A DNA stretch of 64,000 nt from Maratus speciosus (GCA_963932465.1 OZ010786.1:269422411-269486410); one strand, 5' to 3'; positions 46,920 through 59,107 are shown, counted from the stretch's first letter. Numbers and translations are program-made. The notes: generated from the sequence alone by a model not told the origin.

Positions 46920-46981
46920 CGATGTCTTAGTCTGCAATTTCTCACTAATAAACCATGTTTATCAGCATGTGTGTGTATAAT

Positions 46982-47048
46982 GTTAGCTCAGTGGTTAGAG
47001 CAGCAGTCTTGTATACTGTGGTCCCGGGTTCGATTCCTGGCTCTAGCT
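46982..47048 (+). pseudogene. 5'-truncated tRNA-Thr-like copy
   Basis: Has D arm, anticodon arm (TGT) and T arm like the others. The 5' acceptor strand is replaced by unrelated sequence (GTATAATGT), and the 3' acceptor strand is changed to CTCTAGC. Confidence 0.5.
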
Positions 47049-47319
47049 AATTTTTCACTCCAGTTGGGTTTATTGTATTTATTGTTTGTATGTGTGTATA
47101 CTATTTATATATACCTTTAACTGCTGAATGCAGGCGTTATTTATGTGTGTATGTGTGTTTTAATATATATTGTAGTATGTGTTTTTATTATTATATTTCG
47201 TAGATCGATGTAATAGTAAAATCTATTCATCGTTGTCCGGTCATCCAAGGCTGTCGTATAGATGGCTGGTGACTTCACCAACATGGTTTATTAGTGAGAA
47301 ATTGCAGACTCAGGCATCG

Positions 47320-47391
47320 GCCGGAGTAGCTCAGTGGTTAGAGCAGCAGTCTTGTATACTGTGATACCGGGTTCGATTCCTGGCTCTGGCT
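47320..47391 (+). tRNA. tRNA-Thr(TGT)-like gene copy
   Basis: Same 72-nt cloverleaf as the copy at 25131, differing in the variable loop (GATA for GGTC). All stems and both promoter boxes are intact. Confidence 0.55.
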
Positions 47392-48451
47392 AATTTTTCA
47401 CTCCAGTTGGGTTTATTGTATTTATTGTTTGTATGTCTGTATAATATTTATATATACCTTTAACTGTTGAATGCAGGCGTTATTTATGTGTGTATGTGTG
47501 TTTTAATATATATTGTAGTATGAGTGTTTTATAATAATGTATATGTAGTACAATATTCGTATATTCGTAAGCTATAGCGATAGATCATTTCGTGCACTTT
47601 ATTTTACAGGGTGATTCCAAAAATTATTCTTTTTTCTTTGATCTTTTGTTGGTCCTCTAATTATCCTTCTGATCAAACCGCCGTTGATAAATATGAAGTA
47701 AAGCATTGTCTTCATAATCCCGAAGTTCCAGAAAAATCAGACAAATATATCTTTAAATATTCGACAAAATGCCTAAAATTGAAAGTGTTCGATCATCAAT
47801 GGCCATATAGTACCCATATATCCTATAGGTAATAAACTCACATTTGTAAACGATTTCTTTATGTTCGGTATAGATTAAAGTCACGCTACCCTGCGAAATT
47901 GAAAAAAAAATTTATTATATAATCTGAAAGTTTAATACAGGCATAAATATTTCTAAAATGTTACATTAAAAATATGTATCCTTGTGAATTTTAGAAGAAA
48001 AATTATGAATTAATGTGGACGTGAAGAGAAGAAATGTTTCAAGTGATGATGAAATATATGATAACAGAACAAAAATACAAGAGAACACAGTAATGTGGGA
48101 ATATAGAAATTTTTTCTATGAATGTTAATCTAAATGTTTGTTGTTCTTGAATATTTACTTTAAAATATTTATTTAGTTCGGGTTTACATATGTTTAAAAA
48201 GATTGCTGAATTTTTAACTTCTTCGAATTGCAGATGCAAAATAATCATTAGACATGTATAAATTCCCGTAAATAGAAAAAGAAAAAATATGTAGTAGTTG
48301 GGAAGTATAATACAAACATACATAATTATAAAAAGATGCATTAAAAATGTATTCCTATGAATTTCAGACGAAAACTGATTAACGTCATCTTGACGTTAAA
48401 ATAGAAAATTTCAAGCGAGGGTTGAAGGATCTTGTTTAATATCTTAACAAA

Positions 48452-48604
48452 ATGAAGCAAGAAAATGACGAATTCTTTCAGGCAATAGAATTTTTCATGC
48501 AAGTATGCATTTTTATAGAATGCGTCAAGAAAGGCAAGTTCAATTCTGAGGAATTAGAAAACACAATATGTTGTTTCAGCTTCGAGAGAGTGAGTTTTTT
48601 GTAA
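48452..48604 (+). pseudogene. Short open frame with a diverged A-type block
   Basis: ATG 48452 gives MKQENDEFFQAIEFFMQ, then VCIFIECVKKGKFNSEEL, then a short tail to TAA 48602. The second part lines up with A-block peptides (V-x-I-x-F-x-x-x-V-K-x-x-x-x-S-E). It could be a terminal, more ancient copy of the exon-like repeat or a fragment of the founder gene. There is no independent evidence of expression. Confidence 0.35.
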
Positions 48605-48610
48605 GTGGAG

Positions 48611-49883
48611 AAAAGTATTTTGATATCAAATTGGTTAAGAATTTTATACATGGAAAGGCAGGAAAGTAAGGTAAATCAATGCTAATATTGGAAAGAGAGA
48701 AGATCGATGTGAACGTGAACTAAGGGAAGGCTGTAGTTTTAATACAGCAGTATCAATAATAGGACGTTTGTAACATGTGTCAACAATAATGGCTTTAAGA
48801 TATGGAGTTTCAGAATTAAGTGACTGGAAATTGGAACATACATATATGGAATCATTTACAAAAGTATAAAAAGCGTCCATGTTTTGTTAAGGAGACTGAC
48901 ATGTTCGGGAATAAGGTGGTAAAAATGTAGCAAAACTTTTGCCATATGCTGAAGTAGAGAAACCTTTTTCAGTGCAAATGATATGGATATACAAGAGAAG
49001 GATTAACCATTACTTTCTGTTTCATAAGTAAATTGAATATTTCTGCTAATGGAATTCACACTTTAAGAGTCTTATCAATACTGTGAAAAGACGCATCAAT
49101 TAAGGTGTATTTGTCAACAACATAGCGAATCCAGAATAGGAAAGCAAATTCATTAAAGAGAAATTTTTCAAAATAGTCCATGCAAATTTCTGCTAGGATT
49201 CGATATAAAATTGAGCTTTAAAAACAAATTAATGTTTTTTTCTTTTTTGTACAAAAAATGGGGAAAAATACAATAATGTGTTATTCATTCAGCAGATATA
49301 TCTATTTAAAAAATTTCGTTCCCCGAAATAAATTAATTACCGTAATTTCGCGTGTAATACGGTGCAACTCAGATAACGCGATTTCCTTCGAGAATTTATT
49401 TTAAATAAAATGCGACTTACTTCTGCTTAGCACTCATTTGACTTGTTTTTTTCAATAAAATTTCCGGTTTGAAAAAGACTTAACTAAGCCGCGGCGTGTA
49501 TGCGGAAAAATATGGTATACATAATAATAAAGATTTTTTTGTGTGATTATGTTTGTCTGCAGATTTCTGTAGAGACAACTCAACACAGAGCTACAGGGAT
49601 TGGAAGGGACTGTATAAGATAACTTATGTACCTTGAAAGCAGTTTTCAGAAACTTTTATCAGATTTTTTATCTAATTTTTGATCCGATTATTGACCTTTT
49701 TTTCATATTTTTTTTTTTTTTCGATTTTCCTTCATTATTAAAAGGAATGCGGTTTTAGTCTTTTAGCCCTATATAGTAAATTTTGTCTTAAACAGAAAAA
49801 GATTTTTCGGAATTCGTAGAGAATTTTTTAAATAAAGTCTCACTTTTGTCGAAAATGAGAACTTGGTTTTGACTTAAAAGATA
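48611..49883. other. No gene recognised
   Basis: AT-rich sequence with chance frames only; no repeat boundary is supported. Confidence 0.45.
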
Positions 49884-49885
49884 TA

Positions 49886-50523
49886 GATCGGGAGGTGGCT
49901 AAACAAACCATCACCTTATCGAGCTGACGACTGAAATTCCAGGATTAGATAAAACTCGATTCGCTTATTAAAATGCAAGAGGTCTGCCAAGTTATATTTT
50001 GGTGGAAAGCCCGATTTGAGTGGTTGACTGGTAGGTTTACCATTGTGTTCTCCTGCTCCCAATCCTCCATGTTTTCATAGCTTTGGGTACAGGAAAGCAC
50101 AATGTTAAACCTACCAATCAATCACTAAAATCGGGTTTGCAGGTATTTTGTACCTCGATATGACTTTACAGAGCAGTTGCATTTTAATAGGGTAATCCAG
50201 TTCTATCTAATCCTGGAAGCCCCACCAGTGGCCGAGAGGTTCTGCTCTCGAAGCTGGTAGACGGGAGGTGCTGGGTTCGACCCCAATCGCGCCCGTCGGC
50301 CTAATCGTTCGGAGTTTTCGTGGTTTTCTTCGAGCCGTGGATTTTCCATGCGTAAATACGGATTAGGTTCCCTTAGAAAGACCCCCACGGAGGGCACTTC
50401 CCACCGGGCTTATATCCCTAGTGTAGATAATTGGCCGTCAAAAATCAACCCAACCCAACCCTAATCCTGGAAATTCCGCCGTGAACTCGATGAGGTGCTG
50501 GCCTGTTCAGCCGCCTTTCGATC
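49886..50523. mobile_element. Foldback MITE with a nested SINE
   Basis: The left end GATCGGGAGGTGGCTAAACA and the inverted right end match, with TA outside both (49884-49885, 50524-50525). The arms continue with TTCCAGGATTAGAT, AAAATGCAA and GGTAGGTTTA, each mirrored on the other side. The right arm is split by a SINE at 50219-50460. Without it the element is about 384 bp. Confidence 0.78.
50219..50460 (+). mobile_element. tRNA-derived SINE with perfect 12-bp TSD
   Basis: The head is tRNA-related: A box AGTGGCCGAGAGGTT and B box GGTTCGACCCC (Leu/Ser-like GTGGCCGAG style). The body of about 150 bp contains GTTTTCGTGGTTTTCTTCGA, and the tail is (CAACC)n. It is flanked by CTAATCCTGGAA at 50207-50218 and 50461-50472, a perfect target duplication expected of LINE-mediated insertion. 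An inverted copy lies at 55658-55898. Confidence 0.88.
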
Positions 50524-50525
50524 TA

Positions 50526-52100
50526 ATATTTATTTGAAATCCTATCCATCTAACCTTACCTTTTATATATCCCTGTATTCTGGAAACTTTTGGTAATTGA
50601 TTAAAAAATATAAGAAAATTATATGAGGTAGATGTTTTGATAAATTTTTAAAGAAAGCAACATAGATAGTTTTGGAAACGGAATGCCGATCTAGAGAACC
50701 ATTTTTATTCCCCGACTGAAAAGAAGGGTTTTGTTTTCACGCGTATCTGTGTATGTGGATTTCTTTATACCCTCGAAACATCCCAGCGGCTGGGTGGATT
50801 TTAATGAATGAGGTCCCTATCAATTCGTCTTAACGGCCCATGGTTATGGGCTAGGTTTTGTTTTTATAAATTCAAAATGGCGGCCGTAAAATACAAAATG
50901 GCGGTAAAGACGAAAAAAAAATTACGCACCCTATTAAGTGCATATCATTGAATAGGTCTTTCAAAATGAAGACGATGTTTCTTTGACTATTTTACAGTCA
51001 GAAGCTCTGTTAAAATATTGTACAACCTGGAAGTTGTGTAGGTAGGATCTCTAGCTTTACTGCAATTCTAACCATCATAGACATCTATAGACCTCATCAA
51101 AACAGTGTTTTTAGATAGGAACTAACAATTAAACACAACTTAAAAGTCATCAATACAAGTAAATAAAAAAATAGGTAAGTAATATAAACAAGTAATATAA
51201 AAAAATATTTTAAGTCAATTCCCACTTAGGTCAATAAGAGAATTTTTTTCTCCCATTCTTCTTTCCTCTTGAGTTTCGCTTAAAATGCCTTGATCAAGAA
51301 GAGGGCTCTCTCGGTCTTAAAATACCTTGATCAAGAAGAGGGCTCTCTCGATTATTGAAATTTAATTAATTTAATTTAATTTATGAATTAATATTTGAAA
51401 AAAACTGGATTAATATCACGTGTCATCCACTAAAAGTTTAAAAAAAATTATTTGAGCTTGATTGGATGAATAATAAGTATTTTATTAACGATTGAAAATT
51501 TGAACAAGATGTATTAGCGAGAGTGTGAGCTAATAGTAGGAATTGAAAAAAAAAAACAGTTTCACATTGATGAGAAATAATTAATTAATTCGCTTTTTAC
51601 GCAGTCAGGTTTTTTGATTTTTTAAACTTAATTGTTTATTACTTTAGTGAACTGGCAGAAGACCAAATCTGCTTTTATAGTGATGAAGCGCAGTTTTTTA
51701 TTAACTCGGTTTTACGGATGTAAGTTGTGTAGGTTCAATTTTTTTCTTCAATTTTCAAAATATTCCACGCGTTTTGGGATAAATAAAATTCTGTTTTTCT
51801 GCCACGAGACGAGGTATTCGTGGCTTTAAAGATAAAAAAATATTGATGATTTTAAATTCCATCTTAAAAATATAAAAATTTATTAACTCGAGGACTAATT
51901 CACCGATTTCAATATTTTTTTAAGACAGGAAAAGAAGGTTGCATAATTCTTGCAGGTGAGGGCAATGTTTTTTCAATTATACACGTTTTACTAAGCAATC
52001 ATTAGTCAAAATTTAACGTTGAGTATATCTATGTATCACAAATTAAATCGTTGACATGGAAAATATTAACGGTGCCAAGCCTATGTTCTTTTCATGTCTA
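50526..52100. other. No gene; one 37-bp direct duplication
   Basis: 51281-51317 and 51318-51354 are a tandem duplication around CCTTGATCAAGAAGAGGGCT. The region near 50700-51000 has a TCCCCGACTGAAAAGAAGGG leader and an AAATGGCGGCCGT word typical of unclassified arthropod repeats; no second copy is in the window. Confidence 0.5.
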
Positions 52101-54295
52101 TCCTATATATATATATATATAAAATCCTAATGAAACGAATTTATGAAACGGATATATGAAACGACTGAAGTGAAACGAATTTATGAAACGATTCTTTGAA
52201 ACAACTGATTATGTTTCACGGCGATTTCTCCTAAAATATGGAATATTTTGCGATGAAATTAACACCAAAATCCCGTATTGATCCGCAGATCTCAAAACTG
52301 GTATTAGAATTTTTAAATTCGAATTGGTTTTCCAAATATTAATCTTTTTTCTAATTTTAAATACTTTTTTCTAATGATGGCAACTCAAATTTTAATCATA
52401 ATAGATATTTTTTTTTTCATATTTCAGAAAAGGTTATTACTTTAAACTAATTTGGCGACCAGATTGGCCTCCCTTAAATGTATACTAAGAAATGTATCAT
52501 GTTACTTTTATTCATAATTCAATTTAGTTGAACAATCTTTCGCCAAATCGAAAGATTCTGATAGAGAAATCAAGAACTTGGTATTTTTTATGTTAGCGAG
52601 ACGCAGGTGATAAATCTCCAAACATTTTCCCCGTCGCATTTTTTATATTTCATTAATTTCATTTAAAATGTAATCCTTTCATTCATTTTATTTAAAATAC
52701 AAAACTTTAATTTAAAACTGAAACATTTAAAATTGATGCCTTTCACTTCTTTCTTTTTTTGAAACAAAACGAAAAGAAAAATATTAGGCACAGATATCAT
52801 ATACGCACAGGGGTACCTAATTGGCGCCAAAATGGTATTATTTTGATTGACATGGTAACCCCGCTTTCGTTGTTTATTTAATAATAAATGTTTACTTACT
52901 TTTATTTCTTTTTTAAAATTATATAAATTATTTTGATCTATAGTTATCAATTATTTTTTTTTGTTATTTCCTTTTGAAAAAAATAGACAGTAATTAAAAA
53001 ATACGGTACTACTTAGTTATTCCGTCGACCAATTTCGCCAAATTATATAATTCGCCAAAACACTCGTCAAATTATACAAATTGACAAAATTTTTATTTTA
53101 AATAACGAGAGAACAAATAAATTAGTATAACATTAATAAATATACAAATAAAACTTCGAAATAAAAATCAGTATGATGTAAACACGTGTAACTTGCTTAA
53201 AATACATATGTAGCTTGTATTCGAAAGCGAGGTTTTCGCCAAATTTTCGTAAAAAAAAAAAAAATCACGCCAAACCTGCTGTGCATATATGACATCTGGC
53301 CAAACATTAAATAATGCAACAAACCATGACATTTAATTTCAACTTCAAATGAATGTTTTAATTTACCACTCGAAAAAAAAAATGATAACTGGCGAGTTGA
53401 AAAAAAGCTATTTGCGAGATTTGCACCCGGCTTGCGTAACAGTACCAAGAATTCTTTGCAACCATCGCAACATTTATGTAGTTTTATTCGAAAAAAAAAA
53501 TTGATATTTTTAATCAAAATGGAAAACTTTCGGCACGAATGTCATACACGGCCCCATATTGGCACGACTTTTTTCTGCCGCCAAAGTCATATACTCAACG
53601 GGTACTTAACTGGACCCAAAATATCGTTATTTTGCTTGATGTGGTAAGACGGATGTTGTTTATGCTGTTGATGCTTTCCCCAAATTGGCGTCGGAAAAAA
53701 ATCGCGTCAATATCGTGTATGACATCAGTGCCAAACTTTCATATGAAAGGCGAAGGAATCAGACCGTATTTGTTTATGGAAGTTGATGACTTGAACTATT
53801 ATGATATAGATGAAATGATGGCGATAGAATAATATTTGGCGACTTATCAGCTGTGTCTGGCTAACATTAAAGTACCAAAATGGTACCTAGAATCTAAAAA
53901 GTGAAGTGGTCCGCCCGAAACTGTTGATGATAGTCACATGACTTAGGCTATTGTTATAAAGATTGTTTTAAAATATCGGAAGACAAAGACTCTGTATACT
54001 TAATTCATTTTAGTTTAGCTTCTTTTCAAATATTTAACTTATCCTCTTTAATGAAAAACAAAAACAACCATTGGATGTCTTAACAGCAACTGATTCGGCC
54101 TTAAATTTTTGCAATCAAAGGGAATTGAATGGAAACTCGTTTACAGGAAGATCTGGACAGCTTTTTTCAGTACAATTCAATATTCTTTAATATTTTTAAA
54201 ACCCATCAAACTAGCATGTTTTTAAATTCTGCGGTGTCTGAACGGGGGTTGGCGAGCGTAACTTGCAGGGAACACAGCCCCCTAGTAAAACTATA
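52101..54295 (+). mobile_element. Non-autonomous Helitron
   Basis: The 5' end TCCTATATATATATATATAA follows A, and the 3' end CTAG (54292-54295) is followed by T, the A/T insertion site Helitrons prefer. Before the terminus lies GGGGGTTGGCGAGCGTAACT, like the end at 9305. The interior carries GCGCCAA-type motifs at 52820, 53550 and 53690. It is partly shared, in inverted orientation, with 57720-58560. No Rep/helicase frame is seen. Confidence 0.72.
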
Positions 54296-54367
54296 CAAAA
54301 TCAAACTTTGATTGGAAAAACTAACAGGCGGCGTAGCTGGTATACACTGCCGAAGTCTCCGACTCTA

Positions 54368-54582
54368 CACTGTAAAAATAAAATCCGTTAGAATACGGAA
54401 ATTGTACTGACGCCAGTACTATTTCCGTATTTTAATGAAATTTTTTACCTTAAAATTTGTGAAAAAACGGAATTTTTTCTGGACTTCACGGAAATATTCC
54501 GTTAAAATACGGAAATAGTAAGGGCTCCTCGATTGCCAGTACAATTTCCATATTTTAATGGATTTTTTTTTTCTTTACAGTG
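54368..54582. mobile_element. 215-bp MITE with CACTGTAAA ends, TA target
   Basis: Starts CACTGTAAAAATAAAATCCG and ends CTTTACAGTG with TA on both sides. The inner region is rich in inverted and direct copies of AATACGGAAAT and ACGGAATTTTTTC. A related but damaged element lies at about 61293-61486. Confidence 0.8.
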
Positions 54583-54584
54583 TA

Positions 54585-55657
54585 CATTTGTTTGGAAAAC
54601 TTTCATCTAAACATAAAACAAATCACAATAATTCAAAAGAGATTCGTTTGATTCAAGGCGCGTTTGGAAAAACCAAAAAGCGAGGCCTCCGAGGCTCCGC
54701 TAATTTGAAACATGTGTGCTGAAGTTTTTCCGAACTTTCTTACAAAGGATGTGCAAATAAGTATTTTAAAAAGTCATCCCAATTACAAGCTACAACGTAT
54801 CTAGTACATTTTATAGACAAATAATAATATTTCATTATCCATACACTAAAATAAATTATTAAGAAACGTCTTCATCATGATAATTAATCTTTTATAGTAA
54901 TTGAATGTTAATGATATAATTGTCGTTGCTCGTTAGTGTAATGAGGAGCGTTATGCAAGATATGTATAATATTATTATCTCTTGTAATTAATTCTTTGGA
55001 AGTGTAGCGGGGGATACTGATACATTGATTAAGGAAATTTTCAGGGTAAGATATTTTTACTATTTGTTTTATTCATTAATGACACTATATACAAGAATTA
55101 CGATGTGTGATCAGCATTGATTTTTGGCTTCCCGATAGGGTAAAAAAGTTGTTCTTTAATCCAAGATGTTTTGATTAATTTAATATAATTCAGTAATGTA
55201 GTTTATTCATATTATAGTTAATAATATAGTTACTGCTTCACTAATTATTCTTATTTTTTCTTATGGAAGATAGTTGAAATTTATTATACAACAAGAAAAA
55301 TATAAATAACGCATATTTAGCGATTTTCAACGAATTTGAATTGTATAAGTTGAATATGAATCTATTGGATATGAAGCGCACATAATAGCATTGTAGTTTT
55401 CAAATATGTTAATACTTATACATTAAATTAAAACATACATAAAAACTATGATGGTGGTATGAGTTTTCATTGTCAAAAAAAAAAAATATCAAATTGATAT
55501 GAATAAAATACATAAAAAATGTCTAAATATATGTTTTGAATATAAGCAACTTAGAAACTAAGCAGTGTTTGAAAAACATTCTTAAAATCTTCGAAAGAAA
55601 AAGTAGTAAATCGTAAATTATATTAAGACAATTAAAAAGTCGTAAAGAAAAGGAAAA
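54585..55657. other. No gene recognised
   Basis: AT-rich with nothing supported. Confidence 0.45.
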
Positions 55658-55898
55658 GGGTTGGGTTGGGTTGATTTTTGACGGCCGATTATCTACTCAA
55701 AGGATGCAGACCCAATGGGGAGCGCCCTCCGTTAGGGGTCTTTCTAAAGGAACCTAACGTGCATTTACACAAGGTTTCCCAAGGTTCGAAGAAAACCACG
55801 AAAACTCCGAAAGGTTAGGCCGACGAGCGCGATTGGGTTCGAACCCAGCACCTCCCGTCTACCAGCTTCGAGAGCAGAACCTTTAGGCCACTGGTGGG
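55658..55898 (-). mobile_element. tRNA-derived SINE, inverted copy
   Basis: Minus-strand copy of the SINE at 50219-50460: tail GGGTTGGGTTGGGTT at the left, tRNA head with GGGTTCGAACCCAG and CTTCGAGAGCAGAACC at the right. Flanking A-rich sequences may be the target duplication but are not distinctive. It differs from the other copy at many sites, so the two insertions are not recent twins. Confidence 0.85.
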
Positions 55899-56409
55899 GG
55901 AAAAAAAAATACCTTATTGAGAGGCCATAAATCAATATCTACCTATGGCCTACCCATCTACATTTTTAGATAAATTCAAATTTTAAATTTAAAAATGATT
56001 TTATATTATTTTATTGTACGCATTATGTTGTATGTAAAGTAAGTGTATTTAATCAGTTTATTGGACCCATTGTTCGTAAATTTATAATTATGTTAAATCA
56101 TATATATAATTTGTATTTACATTAGGTTTATATTCCGCTATTCTACACATAATAAATGCGGAACATGATAGCGGAAAAATGACAAATTGCTTTTAAAAAT
56201 TCTAGTAACGTTGAAATATTCTTTATCGTATTTAAACATAATTTAATATTTTATGCATTTTGCTTTTTATATGGAAAATTTTAGTGCATTGTTAAAAGTT
56301 TTATGTTCTATAAAAAGTAACAGTGTGTATAACTAAAAGTCAAAATCCGAATAAGTTTAATACAACGTTACTTTATGTTGCAAAAATGGCGATTGAAAAT
56401 TGACTTTCT

Positions 56410-56440
<31 letters not shown>

Positions 56441-57022
56441 TTTTGCGAAATTGTTTATGTAGAAAATATTCATAACCGTAAATGTACTTCAATTTTATAT
56501 CTAAAAAAGTAAAAATAAATATACCGATAAAAGTATCGGCAGCTCAGGGGAATTATGCCACAAAGCCAATATAGTGCAAAATTCCCACAAAATGTACACC
56601 TATACAATATTTATAAAATTAAGTTGAAAGATATAAAATTCTGTCAAAACAGTGATATGCATACATTCACCTCATTAAAACCTTATTATTCTTACTCATT
56701 AATGTATAAAGAAATGAGGGATTTAGATGTGATGTTTGTTTTGTACGTGGCTGTATATGTACTGATATAACAAATCGCATTTTTTCCCGCCCCCATTTTC
56801 TTAAGATTTTATTTGTTTTAATATACATCATTAAACAAACATTAAAATGTTAAAAAATACAACAAAGTATGCTTTTTAGGGCCTAAATCTTCCACGTTAT
56901 GATGCTTTGAATTTTATAAACTTTCAGAGTTTTCTGGCATGAAAAACGCGTCTTTTGTTTTCCCGTTAAAAAAATAAAAGAAAATCGAGGGAAACGAAAG
57001 GTTTAATTTACCTTTAAGAGAA
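55899..57022. other. No gene; CT microsatellite
   Basis: A CT repeat at about 56409-56432 runs into poly-T. Chance frames only. Confidence 0.5.
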
Positions 57023-59107
57023 CTAGGGGATCGAAACCGAGCTCCTCGGGTTACAGGGTATAGGTGAAAACCATTCTTTTTTTTTTATTATTATTGTAAT
57101 TACTTTTTTACATGTAATGTATATTTTAGATTGTCCACTAACATCAAAAAGAATTTTTATCTGAAAAATATCAATTATGCAATCAAATAACGGTTTAAAA
57201 TTTATTAAAAGCGATACTTTCACATGTCACCGCATGCCAGGAGTTATTAGCCCAAGATTTTGAAACTTGCGGCATTCTTTCCGATCATTTCAGTGCTTTA
57301 ATCGCGTGGTTCAATCACATGTCTGTTAAATTTGTTTCTTATTTACATTTTATTTATTTATTTTTCGATAGAGGGAGTTAGTTTTAATTTTGTTAAAGAA
57401 CATTAGACGGAAACAAATGCTGAACTTTTTACATTGTTATAAGGGCAAGCGTATTAATCTTTCGTAATCGAGCTACACGTGACAGATAAATAAAAAAAAA
57501 ATCCATGTTTGAAAATCTATATATATTATGCTATCGTACGTGGCACAGAAATCGCGATTATTTGTTAATTGTTTAATGGCAACACCTGAATGAAACGAAT
57601 CTCATTGGTTATTGTGTAATATTTTTAAAAAGGGAATAATAATAAATAAAAAAAAGTTTAATTAATAACTATAGAACAAAACAATTTATATAATTAAAAA
57701 AAATAAAATAAAAGTAAATAAACAAATTATTAATAAATAAACTACAACATCCGGGTTACCATATCAAGCAAAATAACGACACTTTGGCGCCAGTTAAGTA
57801 CCCCGGTGCGTATATGAGATTGGCGTCAGAAAAAAATCGCGCCAACGTGGTGCGTATATGACATCTATGCCTTCATTTATTCATCTAATTTAAAATACAA
57901 TAAATAAATAAATAAATACAGGTATTTTTCCAGTATAGGTACTTGGCGAAATGGAGAAAAGGTCCATAGCGAGAAAAGAAATTTGGCAACGTATTTTCTG
58001 TCAACCTATTTCATCAAAATATTTTCTTCGAATAAAACTAAATAAAAGTTACTATGACCGCAAAAAATTCGTACTTTTACGTTAGCTGGGCGCAATTCTC
58101 GCCAATAGCATTTTTTTAACTCGCCAGCAGCATTTTTTATTTTTCGAGGGGTAAATCAAAACAATGCTTTGATGTTGAAATTAAATGGTTTATGGTATTT
58201 ATTCTTTTCTGTTCCTTTTCTTTTTTTAAAGTGAAATTCATGAATTTGAAATGTTTCAGTTTTAAATTAAAGTTATCCATTTTAAAATGAGTGAAAGGAT
58301 TATATTTTAATCTAAATTAATGAAATATGAAAAAATGCGACGGGTACAATGTTTGGCGATTTATCACCTGTGACCGACTAACATAAAAATATCGAATTCT
58401 TGATTTCTCTATCAGAATCTTCCGATTTGGCGAAGGATTGAGCAAGTAAATTACATTTTGAAAAAAATGTAACATGATACAATGCCTAGCATACATTTAA
58501 GGGAGACCAAACTGGTCGCCACGGGCGACTAGTTATTTTAAAAACCGTAATAACTCAGTCAATTAAAACACAATTTTCAAACAAATTGCATTTGAAAGTA
58601 GATTTTTTCTCTATTTGACGGTGTAAAATTGAAAATTCGCGATATTTGGAAACTTAAAAAATCGCTGACATAGCACGCATTACAATTTCAGTTTTCTTTT
58701 AAATTTTTATGACAAAATGGCAACAAAAAGTACAGTAATATATTATTTTTTTCCTCCGTGATTATTTTCCCTCTACTTTCAATCTTCCATGACTTTATAT
58801 TCTCTTAACAGAAATGGAGTACTTCAGTTGCCACAATTACAAAAAATGTATTAAAAAATACAAAACAATTAATATCTAAAAATTAAATTGAGATACAGCT
58901 TTCAAACAAATTGCATTAAAAAGTATATTTTTTTCCTTATACTACAGTGTAAAAATTTAAAATGTGCGATGTTTAGAAGTTTAAAATTTTGCAGTAAAGA
59001 AAATTGCAAAACGAAAATTTCATTTCAAATTTCAAAGTGTTGCCATTCGCAAAATGACGTATGCGTTACGCACATATATGTTTGTCCTTTATAATATAGA
59101 TAGATAG
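57023..59107 (-). mobile_element. Probable Helitron, minus orientation
   Basis: On the minus strand the 5' end (near 59107) reads TCTATATTATAAAGGACAAA. At the left, the complement gives a hairpin CCGAG-GAG-CTCGG, ten bases, then CTAG (57023-57026) next to T, a Helitron 3' layout. The interior 57720-58560 is an inverted relative of 52440-53720 in the plus-strand Helitron. Joining the two ends into one element of about 2.1 kb is inference from spacing and orientation. Confidence 0.45.

Larger units (their letters stand above)
46775..47548. repeat. tRNA-Thr cassette cluster (one inverted, two direct units)
   Basis: Contains the tRNA-like unit once inverted and twice in direct orientation about 338 bp apart, each with its CACTCCAGTTGGGTTTATTG downstream flank. 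The third unit and its flanks are nearly identical to 25011-25348. Confidence 0.75.
45485..47830. mobile_element. Large foldback element containing the tRNA cassette
   Basis: 45487-45750 pairs inversely with 47550-47824 (CACTTTCAATTTTAG, TTTTTCTGGAACTTCGGGATTA, TACCCTGTAAAATAAA). 45760-46200 pairs inversely with about 46345-46770 (GAACGTATATTCATGGAGATAT, TTTGATAGTCAACTC). The loop is about 46205-46345. The pairing is interrupted on the right arm only, by 46775-47550, which is tRNA-cassette DNA. No coding region is present. Confidence 0.75.
36003..48610 (+). repeat. Array of about 20 diverged A/B exon-like repeat units
   Basis: Each full unit of about 300-370 bp has three parts. (1) A spacer of about 100 bp beginning GTATGTATATTTTCTAAG, containing TTTATAATTTAAAATATTCG and ending in poly-T plus CAG. 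(2) Block A, starting GTATACATATGTTTTAAAAG. (3) Block B, starting GTATACATATTTTTAAAAAG after TTATTACAG and ending CACAAGAATATCGGAG. A blocks start near 36127, 37384, 37710, 38056, 38383, 39020, 39361, 41204, 41527, 42291, 42640, 42973, 43308, 44546, 44866 and 48180. B blocks start near 36215, 37138, 37467, 37801, 38147, 38473, 38604, 39111, 39452, 41294, 41841, 42039, 42375, 42732, 43063, 43398, 44636, 44952, 47940 and 48314. A and B are homologous to each other, so the unit is itself an ancient duplication. Insertions interrupt it at 38709, 39780, 41581, 43402 and 45128-47830. Confidence 0.85.

Noticed and set aside
36003..48610. Interpretation as a live multi-exon gene
   Set aside because: Most units contain stops or frameshifts, and A and B blocks are out of frame with each other; only a decayed or non-coding state can be supported.
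53539..53832. 97-codon frame inside the Helitron as a captured gene
   Set aside because: No domain or codon bias; the related inverted segment at 57.7-58.5 kb does not preserve the frame.
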